From: Planctomycetota bacterium
GTDB taxonomy: Bacteria; Planctomycetota; Phycisphaerae; Sedimentisphaerales; Anaerobacaceae
Direction of reading: 5' to 3'
DNA length: 64,000 nucleotides
Assembly (NCBI GenBank): GCA_019456255.1
Contig: VRUG01000002.1
Coordinates: 62,001-126,000 of the forward strand
The position numbers and the translations under genes were made by a program. The notes under the pieces were generated by a model. That model saw only the letters and a program-made list of their open reading frames with translations, had not been told where the DNA came from and made no database searches. This document shows positions 63,558-64,000 of the stretch, piece after piece; positions within the stretch are counted from its first letter, which is position 1; every line of letters begins with the position of its first letter.

Positions 63558-64000
63558 TTATTGTTCCTTTTTGTCCGGTTCCGAAACAACGTCGGGCTCT
63601 CCGCTCCGCTTCGTGTCTTCGGTCTCGGCGGCTGGCTCTGGCTTGGCCTTGTCTTCATCAGACGGCGTGGCCTCTGTAACTGCCTCTGGCTTGGCTTGGT
63701 CAGATGACGGTGCCTCTACCACTGGCTCTGGCTCTGCCGGCTTTTCGTCTGCGGGCTTTTCATCTTCTTTCGGCTCATCTACTACAGGCGCTACCGCCTT
63801 TTTGTCTTCTGGCTTTTCATCTGCGGGCTTTTTGTCTTCTTTCGACTCATCTACTACAGGCGCTGCCGCCTTAGCTTCAGATTCGGCAAGTTTCTTTTCT
63901 ATTTTTTCTGCCGGTGTCGCTTTTTGCAGGTCCTCTTCGGTCATATGCTCGACATTTAGAATCAGAACACGCATGAGCTTTTCAGTCAGCTGAACTTCGC
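63558..64000 (-). CDS. rpsF: Ribosomal protein bS6 with long acidic tail (5' end cut by window)
   Basis: The frame stays open past base 64000, so the first part of the gene is outside. The visible start 'EVQLTEKLMRVLILNVEHMT' is the last strand of the bS6 fold. It is followed by about 120 residues rich in Glu/Lys/Pro/Ala with internal repeats ('VVDESKEDKKPADEKPEDKK', 'VVDEPKEDEKPADEKPAEPE'). A Met at 63974 is internal, not the start. Bases 63575-63613, near the end, match a dispersed repeat at 51317-51355. bS6 pairs with bS18 in the 30S platform. Confidence 0.85.
   Translation of the reverse strand, partial: EVQLTEKLMRVLILNVEHMTEEDLQKATPAEKIEKKLAESEAKAAAPVVDESKEDKKPADEKPEDKKAVAPVVDEPKEDEKPADEKPAEPEPVVEAPSSDQAKPEAVTEATPSDEDKAKPEPAAETEDTKRSGEPDVVSEPDKKEQ

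Overview
The window looks like a chromosomal contig from a Gram-negative, LPS-building member of the Planctomycetota, most likely the Phycisphaerae/Sedimentisphaerales side. This is an inference from gene content. It carries a fused lpxC-fabZ gene, a dnaB-bamA-skp-lpxD-lpxC/fabZ-lpxA run, reciprocal methyltransferase/glycosyltransferase fusions, a secreted protein with the 'DIKPGSCPNPLN' C-terminal domain, a SpoIVB-type S55 peptidase in a non-sporulating setting, and dispersed non-coding repeats. No tRNA or 16S/23S gene was seen; the RNase P RNA gene is present.

Layout. 1-5 kb (minus): fumarate hydratase alpha subunit (cut by the window edge), a secreted propeller protein and an S55 peptidase. 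5.2-7 kb (plus): a TPR membrane protein and an RluA-type pseudouridine synthase. 7-13 kb (minus): TauE-like permease, pcm, recG, trkH, trkA in one compact run. 13-16 kb (plus): nadB, an iron-sulfur flavoprotein and rnpB. 16-20.5 kb: an accessory island with repeats, a four-gene overlapping minus-strand operon (winged-helix-like protein, membrane protein, PD-(D/E)XK nuclease-like protein, unknown 435-residue protein) and a DUF3326 gene remnant. 20.6-25 kb (minus): a lipoprotein and ilvB-ilvN-ilvC with a strong promoter and long leader. 25-28 kb: a HEPN remnant, a membrane-anchored Mrr-like nuclease, a GGQ release-factor-like protein, a small protein, repeats and a NifU-C-type protein. 28.4-40 kb (minus): uvrA, mtnA and a six-domain cell-surface glycan/lipid set (two GT2/methyltransferase fusions, YfhO, methyltransferase, GT39). 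40.3-41.6 kb (plus): a class II Fic protein. 41.8-51 kb (minus): envelope operon from dnaB to a cyclophilin. 51-60.7 kb: second accessory island with repeats, a secreted protein, a TPR-repeat protein, an Rrf2 regulator, a Phd/RelE toxin-antitoxin pair, an AAA ATPase-TOPRIM pair and an XRE regulator. 60.7-64 kb (minus): DEAD-box helicase and the rpsF-ssb-rpsR-rplI operon, with rpsF cut by the window end.

How it fits together. The housekeeping blocks are tightly packed operons. Outer-membrane assembly (BamA, Skp) and lipid A synthesis (LpxD, LpxC/FabZ, LpxA) are co-transcribed with replication (DnaB). The two accessory islands are AT-richer, full of repeats and gene fragments, and hold the candidate conflict or defence genes. 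In the second island, three separate minus-strand transcripts (TPR protein, Rrf2 regulator, AAA/TOPRIM pair) start from nearly identical promoter elements, which suggests a local regulon. The four-gene operon at 17-20 kb is the best candidate for an undescribed system: I could not assign its largest gene to a family, and it sits between a truncated reading frame and a gene remnant.
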